A stretch of 64,000 nucleotides of DNA from Ochotona curzoniae (GCF_017591425.1 NW_024464918.1:25696001-25760000), one strand, 5' to 3'; counted from the first letter of the stretch, positions 13,381-25,112 are shown. Numbers and translations: made by a program. The notes: generated from the letters alone by a model not told the origin.

Positions 13381-13690
13381 GGCAGACAGGGTGGTAACAG
13401 AGGTTAAGCCACTGCTTAAGCTAACTGATACGGGTGGTTTAACCCTCATCAGAGGCAATCTAGCTTCCTGCTAACATTCCTGGGCAGCAGCAGAGATGAC
13501 CCAACTACTTAAGTTCCTGTCCCTGATGTGGGCGACCTGAATGAAGTTCTGGCTCCTGCCTTCGGTCTGCCTTCCTGGCCTTGCGCTGGCTACGACAGAC
13601 ATTTGGAGGATTTGTCAGTGGAAGGAAGCTCTCTACTTCTCGGTCTGCCTCCTCTCTTTCTGCCGGTGTGCCTCCCACACAAACTTTAAA
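13381..13690 (+). mobile_element. Old CSINE
   Basis: The head gttaagccactgcttaagct is followed by a degraded B box, then cttcctgctaacattcctgg, a gtggaaggaagctctct block and a pyrimidine-rich tail. It sits in inverted orientation to the neighbour at 12903-13233. Confidence 0.6.
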
Positions 13691-14219
13691 AGAATCAGAG
13701 CAATATGAAATAATAATATTCTGCCTCTGAGGCAAATCAGGTGGGACAAGCATTCAGAACTGAGGAGAGGTACATAAAACATACATAGTTAAACAGCAGC
13801 CAACCAGTACAAAGAAGAGCTCCTCGCTGGGCAGTGTAAGGTACCTGGTAGCAGGAAGAAGACAGGGCTGACAAGGGTGGGTAGAACAGGGGGCTGGCTC
13901 AGAGGAAATCATGATAAGGTTGTAAGAGGAAGACTTTGGAGTTAGTACAAAAGACGATGAGAGGAGGCCTTTGAAGAAACAAAAGTCAGCAGGTTCACAG
14001 TGCCTTGTCAGTAGTCTCTACATAAAGAGAGGGAGGGAGAGAGACGAGTGTTCCAGCCAGCCCACCATTCTTTTGAAAATTGGCAGGTTTAGGGACCTCC
14101 ATGTGCTACACTTCCCCAAAAGTATTCGGCCCTGCGGTATAGCTAGAACACTTAATTCATGTGCGTGTTATACAACACTCCATGTATCTGAACTTCTGGT
14201 GGCCAAATGCACGCGCGCG

Positions 14220-14262
<43 letters not shown>
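14220..14262 (+). repeat. (TG)n microsatellite
   Basis: About 20 TG units preceded by acgcgcgcgca. It faces a (CA)n tract 137 bp further on; together they form a near-perfect inverted repeat. Confidence 0.95.
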
Positions 14263-14263
<1 letters not shown>

Positions 14264-14394
14264 CCCTACACTCAAAGCTAAGCCCCAGGAGGACAAAGCC
14301 AATGCCCAGCCTATTCCTGCTCCCACTTCCCACTATGAACCTAGCCTTGCACATATAACAAGCTCTCCCCTCTGCCCAGCAAGGCACAAGGGGC

Positions 14395-14398
<4 letters not shown>

Positions 14399-14440
<42 letters not shown>
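14399..14440 (+). repeat. (CA)n microsatellite
   Basis: About 20 CA units. It is the complement of the (TG)n tract at 14220-14262, with which it could pair in single-stranded DNA or RNA. Confidence 0.95.
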
Positions 14441-14442
<2 letters not shown>

Positions 14443-15197
14443 GGCACCTAAACTCGGTGCAGTCAGCTGAGCAACATACAGCATTCTAATCACTTCCTTC
14501 CCCCCTGCATATCACTAGCCCCCCAAGACACTACATGGATTCAGTGAATCACAACAAGTCTTTGTTTCTATGATTTTCCATATGCTTTAGTGGCCTCTCC
14601 TAGAAAACATTTGGAAGAAAATACCCATGTGTCACATACGTCTGTGAGAAGTTTCTTAAAAATAAACAAATCCAGGGATGCTGGCAAGCGACTAGCATGA
14701 TTCTTTAGCTCAAATGAATGCTTCCCCTACATTTGCTCATTCTTGTCCATTAGACACGGCATGGCAGAGCTCATCACTCAAGTCAGTGATCACAGATGTG
14801 GGCCAGCTTCACACAGGCAGGCACCACTGCCACTAAGGCTGCTCTTGGCCCAGGCCCCGCTGTCTTCAGTGACTTCACACTCCATTCTCTTGAAAAGAAC
14901 CTATGTAGTTTAAGGCTAGGGGCGAGGGAGGTAGGGGTGGGTATGGGGAGAATGGTCTATGTAATTCACTAACCCACATAAAACGCAAACCTTCAAATGC
15001 TAGGTGTTGTGGCAAGGCACAACCAAGAATGCTTACTTGTTGAGGTTAAAAAGGGCAATTTTGAGAAAGCTGATGGAATCTGTGGGGAGGGGGTGTTGGT
15101 GCTGGGGGGAGCTCACGCAGATGGAGGAAGGTGACTGATACAAACGCCTGCTTGGTGAACTGAGACTTCTGGTCCGTGAGGTGCACAGCCATCCTTT

Positions 15198-15214
15198 AAA
15201 AGGCTGCTGAGCTG
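15198..15214 (+). repeat. Target-site duplication, left copy
   Basis: AAAAGGCTGCTGAGCTG, repeated identically at 15506-15522 at the other end of the SINE. Seventeen matching bases indicate L1-type target-primed insertion. Confidence 0.85.
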
Positions 15215-15505
15215 GGCTTGGCACAGTAGCCTAGTGGCTAAAGTCCTCACCCTGCACATGCCAAGATTCCATATGGGCACTGGTTCTAATTCCAGCTGGT
15301 CCACTCCCCATCTAGCTCCCTGCCCGTGGCCTGGGGAAGCAGTCGAGGAAGGCCCAGGGCTTTGGGGCCCTGCACCCGCATGGGAGACCAGGAGGAAGTT
15401 CCTGGATCCTGCCTTCAGATTGGATCAGCTCAGCTCCAGTCGGAAGATCATTCTCTCTGTATTTCCTTCTCTTTGTGTATCTGCCTTTCCAATAAATTAA
15501 AAAAA
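15215..15505 (+). mobile_element. CSINE inserted into an older CSINE
   Basis: A complete element from ggcttggcacagtagcctag (A box) through ggttctaattcc (B box) and atatgggcac to an AATAAATTAAA tail, flanked by a perfect 17-bp duplication. The sequence on both sides (ctgctgagctg then aacctcttcttgggacacca) reads as the head of an older C-SINE, so this copy is nested. Confidence 0.85.
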
Positions 15506-15680
15506 AAAAGGCTGCTGAGCTGAACCTCTTCTTGGGACACCAACCCCTATGGATGCTGGTTCAAGTTTTGGGTACTCCACTGCCCTATCCAGCTCCCTGC
15601 TACTGCACCCAAGAAAGCAGTGGAAGGTGGCCTGGGACCTTGGGCCTAAGAACCCTAAGTCAGGGACACAACCAACATGC
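15506..15680 (+). mobile_element. Older CSINE split by the insertion
   Basis: Continues the split element: a right target-site copy, then a degraded CCTATGGATGCTGGTTCAAG, tatccagctccctgctactg and agcagtggaaggtggcctgg. The 3' half fades out near 15680. Confidence 0.6.
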
Positions 15681-16847
15681 ACTGCCCGACAAGTGTGGAG
15701 CCAGCAGTCTGGTCAAGCTGCTGACAAGTTCAGCTCTCCCTGAGGTCTGTGTGGCAGATTCTGTTCTGCCTCATTGGTCTCCGGCTGGGCCAAGGTCAGC
15801 TCCCTAGGCTCGGACACGTCCTCTGGGTCCACATTCCCACCCCACCTCTATAAGCACACCAGTGACCTCAGTGTAACTTAGGTGCATCTATAAAGACCCC
15901 ATAACCCTAGAAGTTCACTTTTTCAGATAATAAGGATTGGGTCTGCAACATATGAACCTGATAAGGGCACAGAGGTCATCACAGCAAACACTTTCTTACC
16001 AAACAAGAAAATACACTGGTTTGAAGTGGGGTGTGTCAGCACCCCACCGCTGCACGAGCCAAAGACACTGACTTCAAGCCCTATCATGTTCTTGATGCTC
16101 CTTCCTGAAGGTGAATCTCAAAAGAAATCAAAAAGGGAATTCAGAGAACTAACACACTGATCTGGTGGGCATGACACCCAGACCTGTAAAAATTTAGGTC
16201 TGAAAAAAGCACAAAGAATTTCTCCTAACTTTGAAAACCACCCGGCACTGATGACAGTAAAGCCCTTTTGAAGGGAAGCCAAAGACATGAGGAACTAATC
16301 CTAGCCTGAGAATGTTGGCTCGGGACAGTGCAAGAGTCTTCAGGAGTTTAGGTCTGAACCTATCAAGGCGCTGGTTCTGACTGGTGGAAAATAAAGAAAA
16401 GCAGTAGCAAGACTCAGGGTATAATAGGGCCCCTGGAACACTGTGGAAGCCAGCAGGGGTCAGATGCAGAGAAGAGAGCAGACGTATAGTTCTGAAATAG
16501 CAAGAAATGTGGAAATACAAATTCAAACATTTCTACATTTCTGAGGTCATATTCAGTACTAAGAAGGATCTTTGAAGCATAAAATTCAAGAACTATATAC
16601 CTAAACCTCAAAGACCTGAAGTAATGCTGCATGTGATTCTCAGTTCACTCAAAGGTCAAAGAGCCACAGGCTCTTCCTGTAGGCAGACCTTAGTGTCAGG
16701 AATTCACTCAGTGTCACCATGAACTAAGGATTAACAAAGTGACAGCAATGCACTGAGATTTCTCCTACTCATGTAGTTTCCCCGAATCTGGGAGAGAAGA
16801 AAGAAGGAGGAGAGAGGAAAAGGAAGAAAGCAGAAAATGGGCAAAGT

Positions 16848-16985
16848 GCTTAGGCTCTTGAACCCACAGGGGAGACCCTAAGGAAGCTTCTGGCATCTGG
16901 TCCAGCCCTAGCTACTGTGGTCATCTGGGAGGTCAACCAGTGGATGGAAGACCTCCCCACCCTCTTCTGTTTCTCTCTCAAAATA
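16848..16985 (+). mobile_element. CSINE 3' fragment
   Basis: Only the 3' half is present: gaacccacaggggagaccct, gaagcttctggcatctggt, gtcaaccagtggatggaaga and a ctctctc-aaata end. Confidence 0.65.
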
Positions 16986-17099
16986 TGTGATGGTTACCAC
17001 AGTAACCAAAGGAGGGCAGAGCTTGCTTCCAAGCAAACCTGGAACAGAAAGCAGAATTCTGGCAGACCCCTCAGGCTGTGAAACCACAGTTGCACCACT

Positions 17100-17390
17100 G
17101 AGAGGCACAAAACAATATCACACCCCACCAGCACCCAATAAAGGCTGAGACGACCCTGATTTCAGCTTCCATGAAAAGGGGAGTTTAAAAGGCCCCTGCA
17201 CATCTCTTCCGAGCTCTTCTTCCTCTGTAGCCTTCTCCCTCATGTCTGTCTTCCTGCTGCATGGGGAAGAGAAGCCCATGACCATGGTTCCCTGAAATAA
17301 AGGCCATCTAAATTCTTTGAGACCATCCAGGCCTGCTGAGGTCTTGGCCACACCTTCGGGTGGGCGGCACCAGCATTGTCCACCCATTTC
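17100..17390 (+). mobile_element. Possible LTR fragment
   Basis: Has a GAAATAAAGGCC polyadenylation-like block at about 17293 preceded by a pyrimidine-rich 'ctcttcttcctctgtagcc' segment, the arrangement of an R-U5 region. No paired LTR, primer site or coding relic was seen, so this is tentative. Confidence 0.3.
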
Positions 17391-17464
17391 CTAACTGATT
17401 AAGAGACTACCAATGGAGAACATCTTACCTACAGATTCCCCACTCAACAAGGAGGGGTTAGGGA

Positions 17465-17678
17465 ATGCTTAAAATCCCAAGACCTTCCTCAAACCTTTGG
17501 CATCTCTCCCACCCCTTTCGAGAGGCACCCCACTTCCCGGCAAGTGCTTTCCCCTTTTCTCCCCTTCCCTGCTCACCTGGTCCCTTCGCAAATAAACTTT
17601 TCTATCTGCAACAGATTCCTGGCTTTTTATTTCTATACTAAGCTGGGGAAAGACCCCACTGGGCATTTCTGGTAACAT
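17465..17678 (+). mobile_element. Possible solo LTR (ERV, class I-like)
   Basis: Begins TGCTTAAAATC after a purine-rich aaggaggggttaggga run (polypurine-tract-like), has CAAATAAACTTTTCTATCTG near 17588 and a pyrimidine-rich block before it, and ends ...GGTAACA. The TG...CA ends and AATAAA position suit a short LTR of about 214 bp. No retroviral coding sequence was found next to it. Confidence 0.35.
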
Positions 17679-18069
17679 TTTTATCTATCTGGCTAAGTTA
17701 CTCCTTCCCTGGTGGTTGGCAAACCCAACTCTGTGTGTGTGTGCGTGTGTTTGTAATCTAGCACTTTCTCTCACTAATTACTTTTCAAATAAAGCATATC
17801 ATAAGAAAAAAAGGAAAGAACAAAAAGAACGGTGGAGAAATAAATATTCTGGAATTCATGGGACATGGGCCAAGTCCATGTTGTTGCAGCACTATGCTCC
17901 ATCGGTGTCACCTCTTTCCTGGACTTCAGAAGCTTACAGAGTTGCAGGCAGAAGGACAGAACCAAGTTTGGCCTTAGTGTATTACACTTTTATGTGATGA
18001 CACTACACGCAAGGATGATGAGAACAGCACTTCCCAATTCTGGCTCCTCAGCTTCTTCTGAGCCATCTT

Positions 18070-18368
18070 CCTACTAATGTGCTTGGCAATGGAGCACATG
18101 AAAGCCCAAGTACTTGGGCCCCTGTCACCCACCCTCAAAGGAGTTTCGGACAGAGTTCCAGGCTCCCAGCTTCAGCCTGGCCCGGGCTTGAGGTTGTAGG
18201 TGCCTGGAGAGTGAAGCAGCAGATGAAAGATAGCTTTCTCTCTCTTGTTCTTTTTTTCCCCAATCTCTCTATTTCTCTTTCCCTCTCCCTGTCCTTCCCC
18301 TGCCTTCTCCACCCCTTGTCACTCTGACTTTCAAATAAACAAAACACATAAATCTTAAAAAAGAGAGA
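18070..18368 (+). mobile_element. CSINE, 5'-truncated
   Basis: Blocks aagcccaagtacttgggccc, ggctcccagcttcagcctgg and agcagatgaaagatagcttt precede a long pyrimidine tract (18236-18330) and tttcaaataaac tail. Confidence 0.65.
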
Positions 18369-18587
18369 AGAAGATCAGCAACGATGGATCACTGAAGAGC
18401 TTAACAATGTGGACTGCAGAGCCTCCGGCCCAGAAGGTCAGCTGGTGCCGTTCTGAGGGAGGGATCAGAAAGTTCTGGTCCTTACGAGCAGCCCAGGTAA
18501 TGCCTGGTGCAGCCGCTTTTCACTGTGTAATCAGCTCACAATACTAACCTGCTGACCTAAGCCACCTAACCCACTCTTGGATAAGTA

Positions 18588-18675
18588 CAGGGGATTTTCA
18601 AAAAGCTTTTAGAAAAATGGAATTAAAACTAAGTTTATTTTTGTGCCAAAGACTTTTGAAATCCACATAGTTCTA
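18588..18675 (+). mobile_element. Possible short mariner-like element
   Basis: Reads ggggattttcaaaaagctt then aatggaattaaaactaagtt and ttttgaaatccacatag. This wording matches a short palindromic mammalian DNA element with TTCAAAAAG ends; only one half is evident here. Confidence 0.4.
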
Positions 18676-19827
18676 CTGGAGGGCATCGGGGAACAAGGCA
18701 AGTGAAGGAGTCCTTAGGAGAAAAGGCCTTAGCTGCTGGGAAGACCTGTTCCTTTTCTATTCTCTCCTAGATTTGTAAGGAAAATGCAGACAGACAATGG
18801 AGTCAAAAAAGGAGAAAGAAGAAAAAAGCTGCTATGCCGTAACCTGACCTTTGAGACTCAGGAAGAAAAAAAAAAAAGTAATTTCTCAGGAGTGTGTACT
18901 CTCCTCCTGCTCAAGAGGATGCTCAGTGGCCTGGTTCTTTTTTTCCTTCTTTGGTGGGGGGAGATGCTCTACCCCCTGGATCATGCCCTCAATGTCTGCT
19001 ATGGCTGGCAGCAGGCAAAGCCTAAGGCAGGAATCCAGAACTCCTTCTAGGTCTCCCAATCGAGTGTCCAGGACCCACCCACCTGCTGCCTCCTAGGGTG
19101 CACAGTGGCAGCAAGCTGGATGAGAAATGCAGAAGCAGGCACTGCAGCATGGGAGGCAGGCACGCCAAGCAATGACTTAAGTCTCTGTGCTCAATGCCTC
19201 CTCCAGAGGCCAGGTCCTGAACCAAGACTGGAACCCATCCATACCCAGGAAACAAAGGCAGAAATGGCAGAGAAATGAGCTTCCAAGTGCACTCAGTATG
19301 TGAGCCTGACCAGGGTCTGCAGAGAGCACAACAAAGCAGGCAAAGTGCTAGGTGGCAATGGTACCACTTCATGCAGACTTCTAATGGCCCATGAATCAAC
19401 TCTACAACTTCTCAGGAAACCTTTACAGAAGAAGATGCAGAATGCAAAGTAGCTTGAGGAAGCAGCTCTGGGCTGGTTTTCTGTATGACTGGGAGTAGTG
19501 GTGTGAGGGATGCCCATTTGCACCCAGCCATGTGAACAGACCAGTGACTCCAGCAAGGCTGGACATTAACCCTAACCCTGGGCCAGACCCAAACTGCCTC
19601 TGCCTCATCTTGCACACATCCTTCATGGCACGTGCGTAGAGCATGCAGTTATAGGGCTGAAGAGCAGAACTGGCCAATTCTGATCTGAGGAAGGCTTCTG
19701 CAATCCCTGTTTGGTACCCCAATTCAGCCCTCCCACTCCTAAGCATGCCTATCCCTTACCATCCCATCTCACCTTACCCTGCACAGTAAATGGTTGGGAC
19801 TCCTTCTTTTCTTGAAAATCTAGGGTG

Positions 19828-20105
19828 GGCATTTAGCCTCTCAGTTAAGACACTAGTTGGCATGCCCAGGATGCCCATATCCTGTATCAGAGCACCTGAG
19901 CCGGATACCCAGCTCCAGCTTCCTGCCAATACAAACCCAGGGAGCCAGAGGCGATGAGATAAGTCATTGGGTTTGGCTACCCATGCTGCAGGCCTGGATT
20001 AACTTCTCGGTTCTATTCTGGCCCCAGCATAGAGCCACTGCCGGCCACTGCAGCCAATGCAAGTTCTCTGTCCCTGTCTCTCAAATAAGTAATAAAGATT
20101 TTAAA
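19828..20105 (+). mobile_element. Old CSINE
   Basis: Head tgggcatttagcctctcagt with taagacactagttggcatgc, centre ggatacccagctccagcttc, later actgccggccactgcagcca, and a ctctcaaataagtaataaag tail. Confidence 0.65.
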
Positions 20106-20204
20106 ACCTTACATTGGCTGATCTACATATAGAAATGAAATATCTACTCTAAAAGATACACAGGACAAGCTAATTCATAACAATTTAGTAGCTAATTCTC
20201 ATGG

Positions 20205-20425
20205 AGTATCTACAACCAACCACTGAGCTTCATCCATTTTCCCTATAAGAAGCCTAGGAATGAGGTCCTGTTACCTCTTTGTCTTCCAGAGGAAGAGACT
20301 GAGGCCCTGGAAGATGAAATCACTTGCTCAGAGTTACAGGGTGCCTAAGTGGCCAAGTCGACATCCAGATGCAGGTGACCTGGCTTGACAGCCAAAGGTA
20401 TGGTGGTTCAATTGCTTAACAAGTG
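20205..20425 (+). repeat. MIR-like fragment
   Basis: Contains ttccagaggaagagactgag, atcacttgctcagagttaca and ggtgacctggcttgacagcc, the core and 3' half of a MIR. Confidence 0.6.
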
Positions 20426-21453
20426 GGGTTTGCTTCCACGAGCTTCTGGTGGAGGGTAAAAGGCCATGCTGCCTCCACTGGAGCTCAACTAGCATCCAGG
20501 AGCCACAGTACAGAGACACCTACTGCGGAAAGGAGCACCAGCAGCTGACGCGCAGCCTCAGGATGCCTGAGCACTAGACAAAGGGCAGCAGAGTTAACAT
20601 TCCGGAAAATGTCAAAGCACTGGTTTGGAAAAATGGCCTGGCTTTTTGTTTGGTTTTTTAAATAAAAAGAAAAGAGATTAAAAAGGCAGGATGTGAGTAC
20701 CCTGCTGGGATTCAAGGGTCTGGGTGCTAGCACTACTGCGCTTCCACAGGCAGCACCAATAAGCTTAACACGTGTGTTTCATTGAAGGCCAAGTGAAGGC
20801 CAGTTGCCAAGTGAAGCGCCTCCAGAATTGGAATGTTATCAGACTAGCTTAACACCATGCAATGATACAATTTAATGAGACGCTCCACACATCTTGAGAC
20901 ATACAACACACAGCTCTCACTCTCCAAGTTTGATTTCGCAAGCAGATCAGTGTCTTTCCTGGGTGTGCATGTGCACACGCATACACACACATACACACAG
21001 TGTTAAGTGAAACACAGTAGATAAAGCCAGCATGGTGTTTTGAGTAAAATTTCTTTCATCCCAATTCTTTTGGAAACACTGTATTAATTTTTAAGGAAAA
21101 ATACAATCACAAAGAGCTGACACAATATCCTGCTAAACCATTCCTTAAACTTGTACTCAATCTCCTTGAGGCATAACTCACATTACTGAGCATGGGAGCA
21201 TTAACACAAAATAAAAAACCAAGCCAGCGATTCAGCATTAAACCTCAAAGACAAGCAGGGGTATTGATTCTTGCATTGCCTATCAGCAATGACTTGAGAC
21301 CTCCTCCAAATGGAATACAACTGCAAGATGGTGAAGAAGAGAAAGAAGGGAAATAAAAGGAAGTAAGGAGGCAAGAAGGGAGGGAGAAAGGGAGCAAGAT
21401 AGGAAGGACATGAAATTCAAATCACTCATGTGCATTGCTTAACAGTGACTCAC

Positions 21454-21548
21454 CTGTCCACAGCTTCCACATCAAAGCAAAACCTCTTCTCAATCGAGTC
21501 TGTTTTCCGCCGTGTACAGGACTTGAGTGTGACCGACTCATCTTCTCC
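21454..21548 (-). CDS. ARHGAP26: ARHGAP26 coding exon, PH domain (about residues 312-343)
   Basis: A 95-nt exon starting in phase 0 with [20 protein letters not shown] and then [11 protein letters not shown], ending with two bases of an Arg codon. The acceptor is CACCAG and the donor is ACAG|GTGAGT. It encodes PH strands 5-7; [19 protein letters not shown] is a strong GRAF signature and KRFCFDVE is the conserved strand before the C-terminal helix. Residue 318 is Thr (remembered human residue: Ile). It sits between a 5.7-kb intron and the 16.1-kb intron. Confidence 0.96.
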
Positions 21549-22139
21549 CTGGTGGGAACAGACAAATCAACAAGATAAGGCCAGAATGGGGGCTCTGCTC
21601 CTGGGCAGGATGAATGTGGCAGATAAACAGGAGAGATCACACCTGTGTGTTCTCAGCAGGAGACCTCACATGAGGAACTCAGGTGGATCAAATCTGTAGA
21701 CTTCACTGTTCTAAGAACCAAATTTCTTCAGTGCTGCTGGGCCAACCCCGGCTCGGCCCCAGCCCTGGCAGACCTGTACTTGCAAGAATGATATGCGCAG
21801 AAGCCAATGGTCTCCTCTGGACCATGAGCTTTGGTGACTGAGCATCACAGCCTTCTGAGATCAGAACCAATACTCCCTAGACATGTTCAAGCAGCACCGT
21901 GACCCTCCACCTCTGGCACTGCGCTGACCACAGGTGAAACTGATCACACAGGTGATGGTTCAAAATAACCTCTCTCCGACATTCCTCTAAGTTCACTCGA
22001 AGCATGGATTGCATGTTTTTCTTACTTGTCTCTCCTAAACCCAAGGAACCCAGAGCAAAATCATTGCTCCATAAATAAGTCTTAATAGTTTTAATGGCAA
22101 TATAATGTACGATAGGCTGCAGGTGTCCAAAGTACACAA

Positions 22140-22405
22140 CTGATAAAAGTCTGCCATTTGTACATAACCAGTAAAGGCACTACCTCACCACATCACTACA
22201 ACTAAGCTGACCATGTTCCTGTCCCTCCAGCCCCATGGTAACTTATCCTTCCTCCAAGTCTAGCCCCAGAAAACCACTGACTCTGGTTTTCTGTTATCTG
22301 CATATCACATCACATTTTAGAAATGGAACCACACAGTATGCCCTGCATGTCTGGTTTCTTTCCCTCAGCATAAGCACCTTGCAATGTCATGCAAAATTAA
22401 GAGTC
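22140..22405 (-). mobile_element. L1 3'-end fragment (old)
   Basis: The plus strand reads accactgactctggttttct, aatggaaccacacagtatg and tcagcataagcaccttgcaa, the antisense of an old L1 3' region. Strand was inferred from that wording. Confidence 0.55.
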
Positions 22406-22409
22406 TGCT

Positions 22410-22733
22410 TCAGGTCTAGCTTTGTGGCACAAAAGGTTAAGCTGCCACCTATATCACTAGCATCCCATATGGGATGTCCTGGCTGGTTCATGCACAATCT
22501 AGCTCCACACTAACACACCTGGGGAAGCTGGTGGAAGATGGTCCAAGTGCTTGTTTCCCTAAACCCATGCAGGAAACCCAGAAGAAGCTCCTGGCTCCAG
22601 GCTTTGGCCTGGTCTACTTTTGGCTGATGTGGCCATTTAGGTAGTAAACCAGCAGATGGAAGTTCTCGCCCTCTCACTCTGTCACTCTGCCTTTCAGGTA
22701 AATAAATCTTTTTTTAAAATAAAACCTGGTAAG
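22410..22733 (+). mobile_element. Old CSINE
   Basis: Head tagctttgtggcacaaaagg, CCCATATGGGATG at 22464, then gagaaagc-type blocks, ctggctccaggctttggcct and a ggtaaataaatctttttt tail. Confidence 0.75.
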
Positions 22734-24399
22734 CAGAAGCTGCTGTCCTGGGTTTCTTCCCTGTCACTTCAGAATGTGTGAGGATTCCTGCTTCTCCTTG
22801 CCCCTACCAATCCTTTTTTCAAAAGCAGGCGGAGAGTGGGAGATTAGCAAGCTTGCTCATTTTGTTAAAATAGGAAATGTGACTACATAAGGTAAATATA
22901 ACCACCCCTTAACATCAGAATATGACACAAGACACAGAAGGCCTAGGAAGAGACAGTTTATATTCACAAGCCTTACAGCTATTGTCTGTTACTAAATAGC
23001 AAAGATGAATTTCTCAGATGGAGACTTGTTCCTTTCCCAGTTTGTGTAACACTGGAGGGTGTTAAGCAAGTTCCAAGGGGCCACTGTTTAGGGTAGGCTC
23101 CTACACTGGGCCCCCAAAGACCAGACTGCTGATCAGAGCAGAATCACCCAGCACAACGCTCCAGCCTACTGGGCTGAAAGCAAGCTGTGTGTTGGATCTT
23201 CTGAGAAACCAGGAGAAGGAGTAACAACTGAACTTCCCAAAGGTGCCAGTTTCTGTTGTAACGCACAATCATGAAGTTCCTTCCGCCTTAGTCCTTATAC
23301 TAAAAAGTAAACAATGTATTTTAAAAGTAAACCTTGTATTAGGAAGTAAACCTGATGGAAACCAGTTATTCTTCTATTTACTGTCTTCCTTCACCCCCTT
23401 ACAGGCTTTAAAATGACTTTTTGTTCCAGTTGCTGCTTTCTTCAGCCTTTCTCTGCCTATAAAATACACCTCCTCTGCTTTGCTCAGCAGGACCCTGAGA
23501 CTATTTTATGGAATGAAAAGTTGTTCAATTCTGGAATTGAAAAAAAAAAAACAGTAAGAAGCCTTTCAACTGTTGATAAACACCCACGCACAGGGGACTG
23601 TGACCCTGGTGACTCCTAACTAACTGGAGATGCCATGGTTGTGCAGCAGCTTCCAGTGGAAAGCTAGCAGAACCATCAGGATCTACCAGGCTCATCACAA
23701 CTAAGCAAAGAGGCAGCTTCTGTTCCACAGATAACCATGCCACATAAGAAAAGATGGCTCAGCTGCTCAATTACTGACAGTTTTAAAAAGGGATCTATAC
23801 AAATAATCATCACTTAAATAAACAAAAAACTATACCGGTGACAAACACTACCAAAAGCAAAAGGAAGAGAATGAGGGGCAGGTTTTGCTATACATCTAAA
23901 GTAAGAGGATCTGCCATGGTTGGGAAAGGCTTTCCTGAACTGAGATGGGAAGGATTCACAGGACATAAAACAAGAGCAAACAGAGTGGGGCTGGAGAACA
24001 GCAGGCAGAAAGGCCCTGTGGCTCGGGTCTAGGGAGTCTTAGGGGAACAGAGGGAAGGTTGAATCACTGGTGGCCCAGAGTGAAAGGGAAAGCAACGCAA
24101 CCAGAGGTTTACTGGTGGACAGGGACCAGAGCAGGCAGCAGAAAAGCAACAATGGACTGCAAGCCAGGAAAGGTCCCCAATTCACCATGGGCTTTCAAAG
24201 GGTAAGGTCCCAGAAAATTCCTCCATCACACTTGACCAGGTATCCCAGGGGATAGAGTAGATCTGATCACAACTGCAGGCCTGAAGCTGGCAGAAGAGTG
24301 GGAGCTTTAAAGCCGGGCTGGGAGAACCAGAGGGCCACAGGCTAAAAGGTTCATAAAATCATTTGGTTTGGTCCTGCCAAGATAACTGCTGGTGGGACT

Positions 24400-24520
24400 T
24401 GAAATTGAATAAACCTACAGTAGGCTAAATTTTAAGCTGATGATTTTGTATGGCTTGCTAATGCTGTCATAAATATCCAAACAGCTCTTGGCAGAAAAAC
24501 GGTTCTCCACCCCTGATTTA
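24400..24520 (-). repeat. Possible hAT/MER-like fossil
   Basis: The plus strand ends ggcagaaaaacggttctcca and cccctgatttaaagg, similar to the end of a common mammalian DNA transposon. Too short to name. Confidence 0.3.
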
Positions 24521-24744
24521 AAGGGAATCACTCCAAAGGCAAGAGAGCATAAGGATGTAAAAAGGTTGGAAGAAAGTCACGTTAGGAAAAGAAAAAATCC
24601 AGCACCCGGGACAGTTTTGTATATATAGGAATGCTAACACATCACATGTGTACCCCAGACAAGCTGAGAAAACATCACCTCTAGTAGGCAGCTGGTCCTC
24701 ACACTTCCACTCCTCAAGGAGCAGCAAAGAAACTGTGATGGCTT

Positions 24745-24835
24745 TAGATCAGGATTTGAGTCCTGGCTCTATAAGCCATTGGTTGTATGACTTTAGAAAT
24801 CATTTTATCTTCCAGAATCTCCATTTCTTCTCTTT
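24745..24835 (-). repeat. MIR-like fragment
   Basis: Reads gagtcctggctctataagcc, tgtatgactttagaaatcat and ttccagaatctccatttctt, a MIR in reverse orientation. Confidence 0.55.
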
Positions 24836-24837
24836 TT

Positions 24838-25112
24838 ATTTTTTAAATATTTATTTATTTACTTGAAAGAAAGAGTTCAAGATGGAGAGGGAGGAGAGAG
24901 AAGAGAAAATCTTCAATCTGTGGCCCACTCCTCAAACCTGGGTCTGGGCCAGGTAAAGCCAGAGCCATGAACTCCATCTAGGTCTTTCACCTGTACCATC
25001 TTCCACTGCTTTTTCAGGTGTGTATACAAAGATGGATAATAAACAGAGCAGCCACGACTCAAAATGGCACTCCTATATGGGATGCTGGCGTTGCAAGTAG
25101 CAACTTAACCTG
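24838..25112 (-). mobile_element. Old CSINE, minus orientation
   Basis: Starts aaatatttatttatttactt (reverse tail), then gatggagagggaggagagag, gccaggtaaagccagagcca and ends with cactcctatatgggatgctg then the complement of the head. Confidence 0.7.

Larger units (their letters stand above)
5355..21453 (-). other. 16.1-kb intron
   Basis: The largest complete intron in the window, inside the PH coding region. From 5355 to about 9390 there is no SINE and no recognised repeat, so this 4 kb is mostly unique DNA. 9600-10310, 10560-12560 and 13700-15190 are also mostly unique except for microsatellites. SINEs, MIR-like fragments and a possible LTR are listed separately. No exon-like ARHGAP26 sequence was seen inside it. 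Confidence 0.85.

Noticed and set aside
13971..14489. 172-codon open frame on the plus strand
   Set aside because: It runs through both the TG and CA microsatellites, which read open in many frames; no protein-like composition outside them.
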